Below are positions 12,701 through 21,357 of a DNA stretch of 64,000 nucleotides, one piece after another (position 1 is the stretch's first letter; each line of letters opens with the position of its first letter). Location of the stretch: contig NC_054742.1 of NCBI RefSeq assembly GCF_018143015.1, positions 15,049,632-15,113,631 on the forward strand, given 5' to 3'. The position numbers and the translations under genes are program-made. Below the pieces are notes generated by a model. That model worked only from the letters and a program-made list of their open reading frames with translations. It had not been told where the DNA came from and did not search any database. This stretch comes from Lytechinus variegatus (Eukaryota; Echinodermata; Echinoidea; Temnopleuroida; Toxopneustidae).

Positions 12701-15700
12701 CTTTAAAAGGTGACATGTGTTGAATATATTAACAGTGCACACTGACAGCTTTTCCTAAGTTTGTTTGACATTTTTTTAACATGTGAACCAGTAATTTAGA
12801 AGTTTCTGCTATATCAGTTCAAATAGCTTTTGTACAATCAAGAATGTTCCATAAAATTGTCTTTTTCATTCTTTCAAAAATTTATCATAGGAAAGATAAT
12901 CATCCTTAGAGTATGTTTTTTTTTATATATAACTTGGAAAGACAAAAAAAAACCTTCTGCACAAGTCCTAACTTATGATTCCTATACACATGACAGTATA
13001 GTATAATATTTTACTCAAATGTGTCCATTTCCCCCCTTGAGCCTTGCTGTGATATCCACTAATACCCACCATTTTTACTAATTGATGCTATTCAACAAAT
13101 GTAGAGAGCTTCAACACTATTCAGTGTTGCTGAAGGTCCACTCAATATGCGCATAGAGTTGAAGTGTGGGCACAATTTGGTAGGCATGCCAAGGAAACCA
13201 TTAACCTATACAATACACTGATGGAGTATTAGCAACATGGAGACAAACTGGAAGATGATAAGAAGATTGGATTCACTTGATAAAAATAAAAATGTATTTA
13301 AAAAATGACTTAATTTTACACATTTCAAATTAATTCAAACTAAAGTATTACCTTGAAAGATTTGTAATCTTCAGTAAATTTAAGTGATTTCTGTCACTGA
13401 ATTAACTAATCTGCTAAATTCACAGTTTTATCCAAGCTCATTCTCTCAGAGCACTTTTGTAGTAGTTTGCAGGGTTTAAAGTCTAGATCTAACTCAAGTC
13501 ACATTGAGATATCCTGCCAGATAGCACTTTGATTTGTGCAGTATACAAACTGATATGACCAAGCACGCCAAGAGATCATGATCTTGACTCTGGTTTTGCT
13601 TTTGTAGATTTGTTGGAGGCAGCAAAATTAAGTGGAAGAATTGTATCACTATTTTATTGCTATGCAAATTTAGAAACAACTCTACCAAAAAGTGCTCTGA
13701 GAGAACGATGGTCACAACATCTTAGCAACACTACAAAATGTTGGACACTCTCTATGTTCGTTGATGCTATCATATCGTATGCGACAAATTATTTTGAATT
13801 ATGTCATTATGCTCCCTCACTACTTTTTAATTCAATATTTTATTTTGCAGATAAAGCATTATCATTATGGCTTATAGCTAATGGATCTTGAAGAGTTATA
13901 AGAACCCTACTTCCTAAAATGAATTTCGCACATGGTTCTTTAAGATCTCACATAGTTCTGAAATTAACAAATTATTCTTGACAGGGATAATTCATTAATA
14001 TGTTGTTGATAAACCAGATATGAAATTTTTAACTCTACAAATTGTTTGATGACTTGTTTTCTGTTTTTCTACAGCACTAATCAATTGATACTGATTCAAT
14101 TCAATACTACTATAAGTGCCACTATTCACTTTTCAACCCTGTATACCATTTTAGATGAATGGTAAGATTTATCAGTGGTCTTCATTAAGATGGTCATGAA
14201 GAATAATTGGACAAATTTAAGAATGTTTCCATTTAGTATAGCTCTTTTTTTAATTCATTTTCATTCTATCAACAGATCAAAGTAGAAAACCTGATCAGAT
14301 TACCAGAAGAGACAGTAATACAAAGGTGTAGTATTCAAATTTCCAATATTCTTGAAGTGTCTAAAAACATGCCTCTTCTAGTTTATTTTCATGAAATGCT
14401 GTTTCCTCTCTGTGCATTTTCTTAATTTTTAGCTCATGAGCTTATGCCTTTGGCATGACGTCCTTTGTCCATCCACAATTTAAAATGCTTCTTCGTCATT
14501 TCAAGTCCGATTTCAATTCTGTTTGCTTTACATGTATATGATATTACTTGGTAGGGGACTCAAAACTTCTGAGTTTCAAAACACAGAGTTTTGAAACTCA
14601 TTAGATGTGCTAATTTATGTGTATTTTTCAAAATTCACCAAAAATGTGCTTCTTTATTTGTTGACTAATTTTGACGATTCTGCTTCCATCCAGTAGAGCT
14701 TCATGAGGTTTACCAAACTTCTATGTATGATATTAAAACTCATTGAATATGCTAATTTGTGTGCACATTTAAAAATTCACAACAAATGCTCCTTCTTTAT
14801 TTGTTGATCGATTTTATTTTTTTTTATTCCATCTGGTAGAGCTTCATGAGGTTCACCAAACTTTTACATAGAATTTTGAAATTTTGAGTAGAAATTTATG
14901 AATGCTAATTTATGCAGAATTTATTAATAAACCATAGTAATCCTTCTTTTTTATTTGTTGACCAATTTTTTTTTTTGTTCTTCCATCTAGTAGAGCTTCA
15001 TGAGGTTCACCAAAATTGTACTCAGAATTTTGAAATTGTTAGGAAACTATTTATGCTATTAAATTTATGTGAAATTTATTCATAGTCACCAAAAATGCTT
15101 TTTTATTTGTTGACCAATATGGATTTTTTTTTCATCCATCTAGTAGAGCTACATGAGGGTCACCAAACTTTCAAACAGAATTTTGAAATTTTGACTAGGA
15201 AATTATTTATGCTAATTAATGCAAAATTTATTCATAAATCACAAAAATGCTTTTTCTCCTTCATTTGTTGATCAACTTCAATGCTGTTCCTGACTTTATG
15301 TCACCAATAGAATTCACTCCAGTGTTAACTGGGCTGAAATTGAAAAATTGTGTTAAATTTTATTGCAAGATGCTGGATGAGCTCCACATGTTGTGCTTTT
15401 TTTTCTTGAAGTGATAATTTCACATGTATATTAAGAAAGGCCAGGGAAATTATTGGACAGAAGACTGGTTTATTATAATTGCAGCATTGTGTCACTTTCT
15501 CTATTTCAGACCTTCACCAAATGTTATATGGCTTGCCATGCATTAACTGTCCCACTGACATAAAAGAGGAGATGAAATTCATCTTTTTATTGAATTAAGC
15601 CCTAAAACCTACAAATTTGGGCCTTTTGAACCCTGAGGTAAGGAGCTAGCAATAAAGTTTCCTGATGACAAGCCTGATTGATTTTACTCTATAACTTTTA

Positions 15701-18700
15701 AAAACACATCTGATCTTAGAGCTTAATTATATCAACAATTGTCATTCTTGTTAAATGATTTTTTCTACATCCATTCATTTTTGTTGTTCCATTATCAGAG
15801 AGGATTTGAAGGTCAGAATATCCCAGTGTTGGTTAAGAAAGCTTCCGGTGAGATGCAGGTCATCACATCACCAGAGAGTGGAGTAGATTTTAAAACAGAT
15901 CCTGCGTCCAGTGATTCAGGCTCAGAACTAAGGCAACCTAAAGATAGAATGTAAGTTTATACTTTAGTGTTCATTGATTTTGAATATTATTTTCTAGGTG
16001 CACAAGCAGGCAATCCATTAAACAATCTCGTTGTACATCCTACCCTCATTTTCCCCATTCTTACATTACTTTATGATCTACTCAAGACATGGCAGTTTGA
16101 GGGTACCACACCGTTTCATATGAAGCACAAAGCAGTGACAAATAATTTCTGGATGTTTAGACATACGTCGGGGTGTGATGAACATATATACATCTACTTA
16201 AGGGAATTCCCCATTGATTTAGATTATTGATGTATTCTTGACCACTTTTCTTGTTAAAATGGCGGATTTGTATGGGTAATTTGATAATGACGATATTTTT
16301 CCATATAATCTTATTAATGAAGGAAAACAATTTTTTTCTGAATTAGACCTGAAGAGCCTACAAAACAAGGAAAGAAGTTTGCTTATGTTGCCACAGCTGC
16401 TATGTAAGTATCATAGTGAAAGTCTATTATTTCTAAAGAGAGGTGTGGTTCAGTGAATTAAGCTTATAAACTTCTTTAGCTCCCTTCATATAATAGAGAT
16501 TTTGAATGGAAAATTTATGTTATGACAAGATGCATAAATTTGATGATCATGTATTTATCTGCAGCTGTATTTCATAGCCTACACCATGAAACTAGCTGGA
16601 GTCATTATGTTTTGGGGTTAGCTGCTGTCTTTCCATACATACATTTTCCTTGTTTGTTTCCTTAATTTCTTAAATGGGCAAATCCAAGGTTACTTAAAAT
16701 GACTTGTTCCAAGAGCTCGAAATGATTATTTGCATCCATTAACATAACATAGGCAGGTCATTTACATGTAGTAGACAATTGAGCTTTACAAAAAAAAATT
16801 AAGTAAAAAATATTTCTAATTTTGTTGTTTATGCCAAAATTTATTAGTTACTGTTTGTTCCATTTCATTTGACAGCAATAAAGTGATAAAGAGTGTAAAT
16901 TTATTTTTTATATGCGTAATAGTGGGACGATCATTTTTATATGCCCGTCTTGACGGGACATATTCTGGTATAACGCTCGGTGTCCATCCGTCCGTTCATT
17001 TTTCCTTGTAAACGCGATAACTTCAGTTTGAGTTAACCTAGGCTCATATTATTTGGTATGTATGATACTAGCATGGATCCCAGGAAGCCTTTTAATTTTG
17101 AGGTCAAAAGGTCAAAGATCAAGGTCACAGTGACATATTTTTATCGTACCCTTCTACAGTCCTTGTAAACATGATAACTTCAGTTTAACTTAACCTAGGC
17201 TTATATGTTTTGGTGTGTATGATACTAGCATGGATTTTAGGAAGCCTTTTGATTTTGAGGTCACAAGGTCAAGGTCACAGTGACGTATTTTCATCGTACC
17301 CTTCTGCAGTCCGTGTAAACGCGATAACTTCAGTTTAACTTAACCTTTATTTTCATATAATTTGGTTTGTATGATACTAGCATAGATCTCAGGAATTCTA
17401 TTGATATTGAGGTCAGAGAGTCAAAGGGGAAGTCGCCACCTTTAATTTTTCTTGCTTGAACGATATCTGCATTTTCCACTTTACAGGCAGGCGTATTATG
17501 TGCTCGCCTTAGCGACACTCTTGTTGGTCAAAGAGTGGTACTGGTAGTTTTTACGCAAGAGACAGGAAACATGGTTACTCATGTTACAGTTACGTTATAT
17601 TTGTGTCTAGGGGTTATTTGACTCAGACATAATGTCAAATAGCAGTTGGAATGTGGAAACATGGAAATATTGTACCCATCATTAAAATTTTCAGGAAAAT
17701 ATTAAAGAATTACTGTGTAATATGTATTCAAGTGATTTTTTTTTCTGCAGTCCCACATGTGCAATATTTAATAGTGATGGATTGGTCTGTCAAAGAATTT
17801 GGTGAAACATAAGACAAAAAATTATTCAGACTGATAGACTTGTATCATTTTTTTAATGTAAGATCCAAGATTTGTGATAGACCAACAAATCAAGGAGATA
17901 AATCACATCTGTTATTTTGTTTTTATACATTGTCCACCAAATTTTGCAATTGCCTAAATACCATTAATCCTCAATATGTATTGATTTTCGTCACACATTT
18001 CATTTGTGAATTCAAAGTTTTTTTCTTACTTTTCTGTTGGAAAAACTTTAAAGTTCATTTGATTATGCTTCTGTTATTTGTCTTAAATGTTCTGATATAT
18101 ATTGTTGATTATTTGTAGGCATGCAAGTAAAGTAAGTCCATACAAACAGCAGAAACCACCAGTACCAGGTGCTCCTCGACCACTCAATAGATTGCGGATG
18201 GCTAGAGGCAGAGCTAGAACAAGGTATCTTGCATAAATAGTACTTTTATTGACACATTTCCATTTGATTTTGGAGTTCACATACTACCTTTTATGTATAA
18301 TATACACTGGGACTCTAATTTTTAGGTTTGTGATTCTTTGGAAAAAAAAATTACTTTAAGTCAGTAAGTTTTTTACTGTTCTAGTAAAATTGAACCCCTG
18401 TTTATCATCTATGAATCCTTTTACAATGATTTTGTACATTTTTTTTTAAATGCAACATAACAAATAACAATCGACCTGAAAAAAGCTTTTGACACCGTAG
18501 ATACTACAATACTTATAAGAAAACTCTCAAGAATTGGTGTTTCGATGGACGCCTTACACTGGTTCGAAAGTTACTTGTACAATAGGAAGATGTGAACTTT
18601 AATAGATTCTGTAATATCAAATATATCATAAATAAACTATGGAATTCCTCAGGGCTCCATACTTGGACCAATTTTATTTACAATTTACATAAATGATCTC

Positions 18701-21357
18701 ATAACACAAGTAAAAAACTGCAAATTGAGACAGTGTTGTATTTTTCTCATAGAAATGTTGATATTATTGAAAAAAATATAAATTTTGATCTCCGTAAAAT
18801 TCATAACTGGTTATGTTGTAATAAACTAAGTCTTAATGTTAATAAAACCATTTGCATGTTATTTGGAACTGGGAAAATGCTATCTAAATGTGATACTTTA
18901 AATGTAACTATATCTGGTAAACGTATTGATCAACGAAATACTGTTAAATATCTGGGAATGTACCTTGATCCAAAGTTAAAATGGAATATACACATTGACG
19001 AAATGTGCACTAAAATTAGTAAGGTAGTCAGCTTTCTGGCCCGTCTTAGACATTTTATATCAGAATCCAATCTTTTTGATTATGCAGATATTGTTTATGA
19101 TTCGGCAAGCAAAAAAACACACTGAACGTTTGCAAAAATTACAAAATAGGGCCGGACGTCTCATTTTAAAAATAAATCCGTTTAATCACGTTTCAAACAA
19201 TGATATTCATATAAAACTAGGATGGCAGTCTCTCAAATCAAGGCGTAAATCACATTTAAACATAATGGTATACAAATCCCTTCATAACTTAGCCCCACCT
19301 TATTTAGCAGAGTCTTTTCAATATTGTAATCATTCGTATTCTCTCCGATCGCAAGGAAATATTAAAATCCCCAAACCCAAGAGTGAATGCTGTCGAAGAA
19401 CGTTCTTATATAGAGGATCACAAGAATATAAAAACCTACCATCTACAATAAAAATTGTCAAATAGCCTATTTACTTTTTCTAAAAATTTAAATCAGTTAA
19501 TTCAGTCTTGCCGTGACCTTTAAAAGAAATACTAGAGACAAGTGGGTGGGGGGGGGTCGCGTTAGGGTATAGATGTATTCTCTTGTATTCTTTTTGTTGT
19601 TTTTCATTATTGTTTAGCTCAATTATGTCTTATGTTTAATTCTATTTTATGTCATGTACAGTAACTGTTGTTATGTCATATGTTATGTACAGTAACTGTT
19701 GTTACATATTTTCTGGACCCCAGGGAAGAACAGTTTTGTTACATTAACAAAGCTGAGTGGGTTTATCCAGCCATCTCACTTTTGATTTTTATTATGTACA
19801 TACATTTACATTGTATTGTTTTTTTTTTAACATTGTGATATGGAAAATAAATACCAATACCAATTCTGTTAACCCTCAGCAGTGCAATTTATCTTGATGT
19901 TTTCTACTAAGTTTCTGAATTTTCTACTTTAAAATCTTATCCAAAAGCATGGTGATAAAATGGTCTAGAAATGATTGAATTTTATTTGAGAAATTGAAAA
20001 GTTCTTTCTTTTTTTTTAATGAAGTTCATGGACCATAGAGGGTCTGCTGAAAGACAATCCCAAGAAGCCTGGAGAAGGAAGCAAAGAAATGAAACTACAA
20101 CAGGAACTACATAGACTACAAGAGGAAAAAGAGAAAACTGAAGCACAACTCAGAAAGCTAGAAGATGAGAAAAAGAAACAAATGGAAGAGATTGAAGAGA
20201 AGGCTAATGAAGCAGCTAAGGTATGTGGTTTATCAATAAATTTTGTTCTTTTCAAATTATACATTTTTTTTAAAGATGGACTATATTGATTTCTTAATAT
20301 TTGCCTATTTAGTAAAAAAAAAGTTGTTTCTCTCTCTCAAGAAAAGCCCCACACACTCCAGCTAGGGAATTAGAAAAAAATTGTTCTTATAGAATAGTTG
20401 TAACATGTCCTGTTTGGACTGTTTCAACTGTAATGAATGTATGTAATTATTACCAATGCCTGGGCCAAATAATGTGTATTATTTTGTATGGATCCTTGTT
20501 ATTTGATAAACCATTCACATCTCAGAACTGTGACTAGTCATTAACTTTACTGATGATTGCCCATCAACGGTCATAAATGAATTTATGGCTTAGGCAAAAT
20601 GTTACCAATCATTTGATCAGGATCCACTTTGTAATATTTCTTATTTGAATGTAGTTAAGGATTTTCTATGGCAACCTGTTGTACATATATCCATGTGAAT
20701 TTTTATGTTGCTTGCAGATAAGGTGTTTAAGCGTGTGTGTGTATTTGAGTTTTGTCAGACGTGTATCAATCAGATATGATTATTTACGTCTGGGACCGAC
20801 CTTTAACGTCACCATCCAAAAGACGTGACCAGGGCTCGAACCTCTGCATCAATTTGTAACTTCCCCACAGCTTGGATTACAGGCGCACGCCACAAAGCAA
20901 TATCAACACAGACTTATATACAATAGTTTGTAAGCATAATGGTGAAGTTATAATGATGACAGCAAGCTGAACTATTCTGGGACTGAAATCTAGGATAGGC
21001 CTTGGTCAGATCTATGTTCTTGTAGATATCGACAGCATGTGTTCCTTGATAGCAACCACCAATGAGCATGCTTGTAAGATGCATGTATAGACCAACTGAA
21101 TCTCTCTATCTCTTTCTCTTTCAAAGGAACGTGAGCAAATCTTAAAAGGTGAAATCAGCCTACTACGTAATGAGCTAGTAGACCAGAGTCATAAGATGGC
21201 TGATAATAACAAGATGATGCTTAATCTTCAAGAACAACTAATGAACCTTCAATCTGAACAGCTGAGGTTGAGTGCCAGAGAGAAACGAGCCACTTCCAGT
21301 GTGACACCAAGAGGAAAGCAAACTTCTCAACAGAGCAAAATATGTACACTCAGTTGA
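548..21357 (+). CDS. NEK9: Nek9-like protein kinase, C-terminal part (15 exons, 5'-partial)
   Basis: Joined exons: 548-766, 1687-1936, 2530-2577, 2969-3085, 4029-4136, 10178-10286, 10839-10988, 11435-11552, 12316-12484, 14276-14325, 15799-15950, 16347-16403, 18119-18223, 20025-20220, 21127-21357. They give 2079 nt, one open frame of 692 residues plus TGA. Residues 1-100 are RCC1-type propeller repeats ([20 protein letters not shown] and [20 protein letters not shown]). A Ser/Asp-rich linker of about 450 residues follows, with a basic patch near residue 320 and PTWLQKEL near 375, then a heptad-rich coiled coil at about 573-665 and a short polar tail. In the NIMA family, RCC1 repeats followed by a C-terminal coiled coil are the Nek9 layout; Nek8 ends after its RCC1 domain. 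Nek9 is a mitotic kinase that activates Nek6/7. The kinase domain would lie upstream of this window, so the family call rests on architecture. Another RCC1 protein with a coiled coil remains possible. Confidence 0.62.
1687..1936 (+). CDS. NEK9: Nek9-like exon b (last RCC1 blade and start of linker)
   Basis: The acceptor is CATTAG before 1687 and the donor is GTAAGT at 1937; phase 0 in, phase 1 out. It starts [16 protein letters not shown], which continues the RCC1 repeat of the previous exon, then passes into a polar Ser/Gln/Lys-rich linker. An internal GTAATG at 1777 could act as an alternative donor, but the open frame runs on to 1936. Confidence 0.72.
2530..2577 (+). CDS. NEK9: Nek9-like exon c (48 nt)
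   Basis: The acceptor is ATCAG and the donor is GTAATT; phase 1 in and out. It encodes [15 protein letters not shown]. Only one frame is open and it matches the phases of the flanking exons. SVATTPRAE is a possible proline-directed phosphosite region (inference). Confidence 0.55.
2969..3085 (+). CDS. NEK9: Nek9-like exon d
   Basis: The exon encodes [20 protein letters not shown] and ends with the donor GTACAT. The stronger-looking acceptor ACTAG at 2916 gives the wrong phase, with a stop codon. The TTAG acceptor just before 2969 restores the frame, so I chose that start; CCAG a few codons later would also fit. Phase 1 in and out. Confidence 0.5.
4029..4136 (+). CDS. NEK9: Nek9-like exon e
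   Basis: The acceptor is ACTTGCAG and the donor is GTAAGA; phase 1 in and out. It encodes [20 protein letters not shown] followed by [16 protein letters not shown]. It is followed by the largest intron of the gene in this window (about 6 kb), which holds nested transposons. Confidence 0.6.
4588..6292 (+). mobile_element. Family A (Helentron-like) tandem-repeat element, copy 1, with nested mariner-like element
   Basis: The copy starts GGCGCCACTTTTCCCGCGG, holds about three and a half units of a ~165-bp repeat (4680-5258) carrying AAGGTCAAAGGTCA, and ends with the family terminus GATGCAGGTGAG...CCACTT near 6290. Its 5' hairpin half is missing. The 962-bp mariner-like element at 5261-6222 splits the last unit. 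The copy lies in the ~6-kb intron between exons e and f of the Nek9-like gene. Confidence 0.75.
5261..6222. mobile_element. Tc1/mariner-like non-autonomous element
   Basis: The inverted termini are CAGTGCGTATAAAAAAAAGT on the left and the complement of a sequence ending GGATACGCACTG on the right, flanked by TA at 5259-5260 and 6223-6224. Subterminal sequence is also inverted (CTTGAGTGAGCACT near 5404, AGTGGTGCTCACTCAAG near 6061). No transposase motif is visible; the 107-codon frame at 5852-6175 looks fortuitous. Family A copies elsewhere carry the uninterrupted sequence with a single TA, so this was a TA-targeted insertion. Confidence 0.85.
6660..6960. repeat. Degenerate family B fold-back MITE fragment
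   Basis: Diagnostic family B words occur in order: CATCACACTGAAAATCTCAT, TATGCAAATGAGA, GATGATGTTACACATTTACT. Divergence is high and the termini are not recognisable, so this looks like an old copy. Confidence 0.5.
6961..10177. other. Rest of the large Nek9-like intron
   Basis: Apart from the SINE at 9146-9420 I see only AT-rich single-copy-looking sequence with T-runs. No additional exon with good splice sites and a compatible phase was found, though a short one could be missed. Confidence 0.45.
9146..9420 (+). mobile_element. tRNA-derived SINE
   Basis: The head GTGCGATAGCTCAGTCGATA resembles a pol III A box and is followed at once by GGTTCGGATTC, which resembles a B box. A non-tRNA body follows (GAGAGGACCTTAATCCGTC). 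The A-to-B spacing is far shorter than in a tRNA gene, so this is not a functional tRNA. It lies in the intron between exons e and f of the Nek9-like gene. Confidence 0.7.
10178..10286 (+). CDS. NEK9: Nek9-like exon f
   Basis: The acceptor is CAACTAG and the donor is GTAAGT; phase 1 in, phase 2 out. It encodes [20 protein letters not shown] and then [16 protein letters not shown]. The stretch is Ser/Thr-rich, low in complexity and probably disordered. Confidence 0.65.
10839..10988 (+). CDS. NEK9: Nek9-like exon g (basic patch)
   Basis: The acceptor is TTTGTCAG and the donor is GTAAGT; phase 2 in and out. It encodes [18 protein letters not shown] and ends in the very basic run [16 protein letters not shown], which looks like a nuclear-localisation or acidic-partner binding signal. 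Confidence 0.68.
11435..11552 (+). CDS. NEK9: Nek9-like exon h
   Basis: The acceptor is TTTTATGCAG and the donor is GTGAGA; phase 2 in, phase 0 out. It encodes [20 protein letters not shown] and a Ser/Glu/Asp-rich end ([15 protein letters not shown]). Confidence 0.68.
12316..12484 (+). CDS. NEK9: Nek9-like exon i (PTWLQKEL segment)
   Basis: The acceptor is ATACTAG and the donor is GTTAGT (a T at +3, weaker than usual); phase 0 in, phase 1 out. It encodes [20 protein letters not shown], a strongly acidic stretch DADDSEEDQ, and a Lys-rich end. Confidence 0.7.
13440..13710. repeat. Short inverted repeat in the intron before exon j
   Basis: TTCTCTCAGAGCACTTTT at about 13441 recurs inverted (AAAAGTGCTCTGAGAGAA) near 13690, with about 235 bp between. 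Similarity fades quickly outside the core. The element class is unknown. Confidence 0.6.
14276..14325 (+). CDS. NEK9: Nek9-like exon j (50 nt)
   Basis: The acceptor is ATCAACAG and the donor is GTGTAG, which is weak. It is phase 1 in and phase 0 out, exactly what is needed to join exon i to exon k. It encodes [17 protein letters not shown] microexon of this size needs RNA support. Confidence 0.45.
14446..15285 (+). repeat. Tandem-repeat element, ~150-bp unit (family F)
   Basis: Five imperfect units each contain TTTGTTGAC..AATTT, a T-run, CCATCTAGTAGAGCTTCATG, AGGTTCACCAAAC and GAATTTTGAAATT. Unit starts are near 14658, 14799, 14956, 15103 and 15264, so the period is roughly 140-160 bp. The leader has CTCATGAGCTTATGCC and GACGTCCTTTGTCCATCC. 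The arrangement (unique leader, then ~150-bp tandem units) parallels families A and E. It lies in the intron before exon k. Confidence 0.75.
15799..15950 (+). CDS. NEK9: Nek9-like exon k
   Basis: The acceptor is TTATCAG and the donor is GTAAGT; phase 0 in, phase 2 out. It encodes [20 protein letters not shown] and then a polar Ser/Asp-rich end. Confidence 0.68.
16347..16403 (+). CDS. NEK9: Nek9-like exon l (57 nt)
   Basis: The acceptor is GAATTAG and the donor is GTAAGT; phase 2 in and out. It encodes [18 protein letters not shown]. The phase fits both neighbours. Confidence 0.6.
16404..16935. other. Nek9-like intron, no feature seen
   Basis: The sequence is AT-rich between exon l and the family E element. 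No gene, RNA or repeat was recognised. Confidence 0.4.
16936..17530 (+). repeat. Tandem-repeat element, ~152-bp unit with AAGGTCACAGTGAC (family E)
   Basis: The leader contains the hairpin CCCGTCTTGACGGG and GTCCATCCGTCCGTTC. About three units follow, marked by GATAACTTCAGTTT (near 17018, 17170 and 17321), GTATGATACTAGCAT, and TGAGGTCA(A)AAGGTCAA..GGTCACAGTGAC. The end has TGCTCGCCTTAGCGACAC. Similar AAGGTCAAGGTCAC arrays are common in marine invertebrate genomes. It lies in the intron before exon m. Confidence 0.75.
18119..18223 (+). CDS. NEK9: Nek9-like exon m
   Basis: The acceptor is TTTGTAG and the donor is GTATCT; phase 2 in and out. It encodes [20 protein letters not shown] and an Arg-rich end ([12 protein letters not shown]). 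The [10 protein letters not shown] stretch is a possible SH3-type ligand (inference). Confidence 0.65.
18470..19862 (+). mobile_element. Truncated non-LTR retrotransposon (LINE) remnant
   Basis: From 18470 the frame reads [10 protein letters not shown] (reverse transcriptase motif A). Near 18640 it reads [20 protein letters not shown] (motif B), with stop codons between. The catalytic YxDD motif is lost around 18740. The 3' part survives as two open pieces, 18733-19125 ([32 protein letters not shown]) and 19076-19465 ([36 protein letters not shown]), shifted at ~19080 by a deletion. It ends in an A-rich tail with CCAATAC repeats. The features fit the Jockey/CR1/L2-type group. It is 5'-truncated and dead, in sense orientation in the intron between exons m and n. 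Confidence 0.85.
18733..19465 (+). pseudogene. Broken reverse transcriptase C-terminal region of the LINE remnant
   Basis: Two overlapping frames (18733-19125 and 19076-19465) together cover the region after the RT active site. They contain the [20 protein letters not shown] stretch, [18 protein letters not shown] and the downstream NRAGRLIL block. The frame change sits where [16 protein letters not shown] should run through a longer segment, so an internal deletion is likely. No function is expected. Confidence 0.8.
20025..20220 (+). CDS. NEK9: Nek9-like exon n (coiled coil)
   Basis: The acceptor is AATGAAG and the donor is GTATGT; phase 2 in, phase 0 out. It encodes [20 protein letters not shown], then a charged heptad-rich helix beginning [20 protein letters not shown]. 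In Nek9 the C-terminal coiled coil mediates dimerisation (family knowledge). Confidence 0.75.
20732..20903 (-). mobile_element. SINE, copy 1 (tRNA/7SL-like head)
   Basis: Read on the minus strand, the head contains GGCGTGCGCCTGTAATCCA followed by a B-box-like GGTTCGAGCCC about 45 bp later, then a body ending with a GT-rich tail near 20732. The same sequence recurs in the same orientation at 46650-46822. It lies in the intron between the last two Nek9-like exons. Confidence 0.75.
21127..21357 (+). CDS. NEK9: Nek9-like terminal exon (coiled coil, LC8-like tail)
   Basis: The acceptor is TTTCAAAG; phase 0 in; stop codon TGA at 21355-21357. It encodes 76 residues. The coiled coil continues ([20 protein letters not shown]), then a Ser/Thr tail contains [15 protein letters not shown] resembles the (K/R)xTQT motif by which human Nek9 binds DYNLL/LC8 next to its coiled coil. 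Confidence 0.75.
   Translation, partial: EREQILKGEISLLRNELVDQSHKMADNNKMMLNLQEQLMNLQSEQLRLSAREKRATSSVTPRGKQTSQQSKICTLS

Larger units (their letters stand above)
10287..14275. other. Nek9-like introns between exons f and j
   Basis: This holds the introns at 10287-10838, 10989-11434, 11553-12315 and 12485-14275. At about 10526-10680 the minus strand has a short open stretch ending [10 protein letters not shown] that may be a remnant of a mobile-element reverse transcriptase end; this is uncertain. The last intron contains a 19-bp inverted repeat (see 13440-13710). Confidence 0.4.

Noticed and set aside
13608..13891. Open frame after a good acceptor ([20 protein letters not shown]...) as a Nek9-like exon
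   Set aside because: No donor of the right phase follows, and the exon at 14276-14325 joins exon i in phase without it. The hydrophobic composition also differs from the polar linker.
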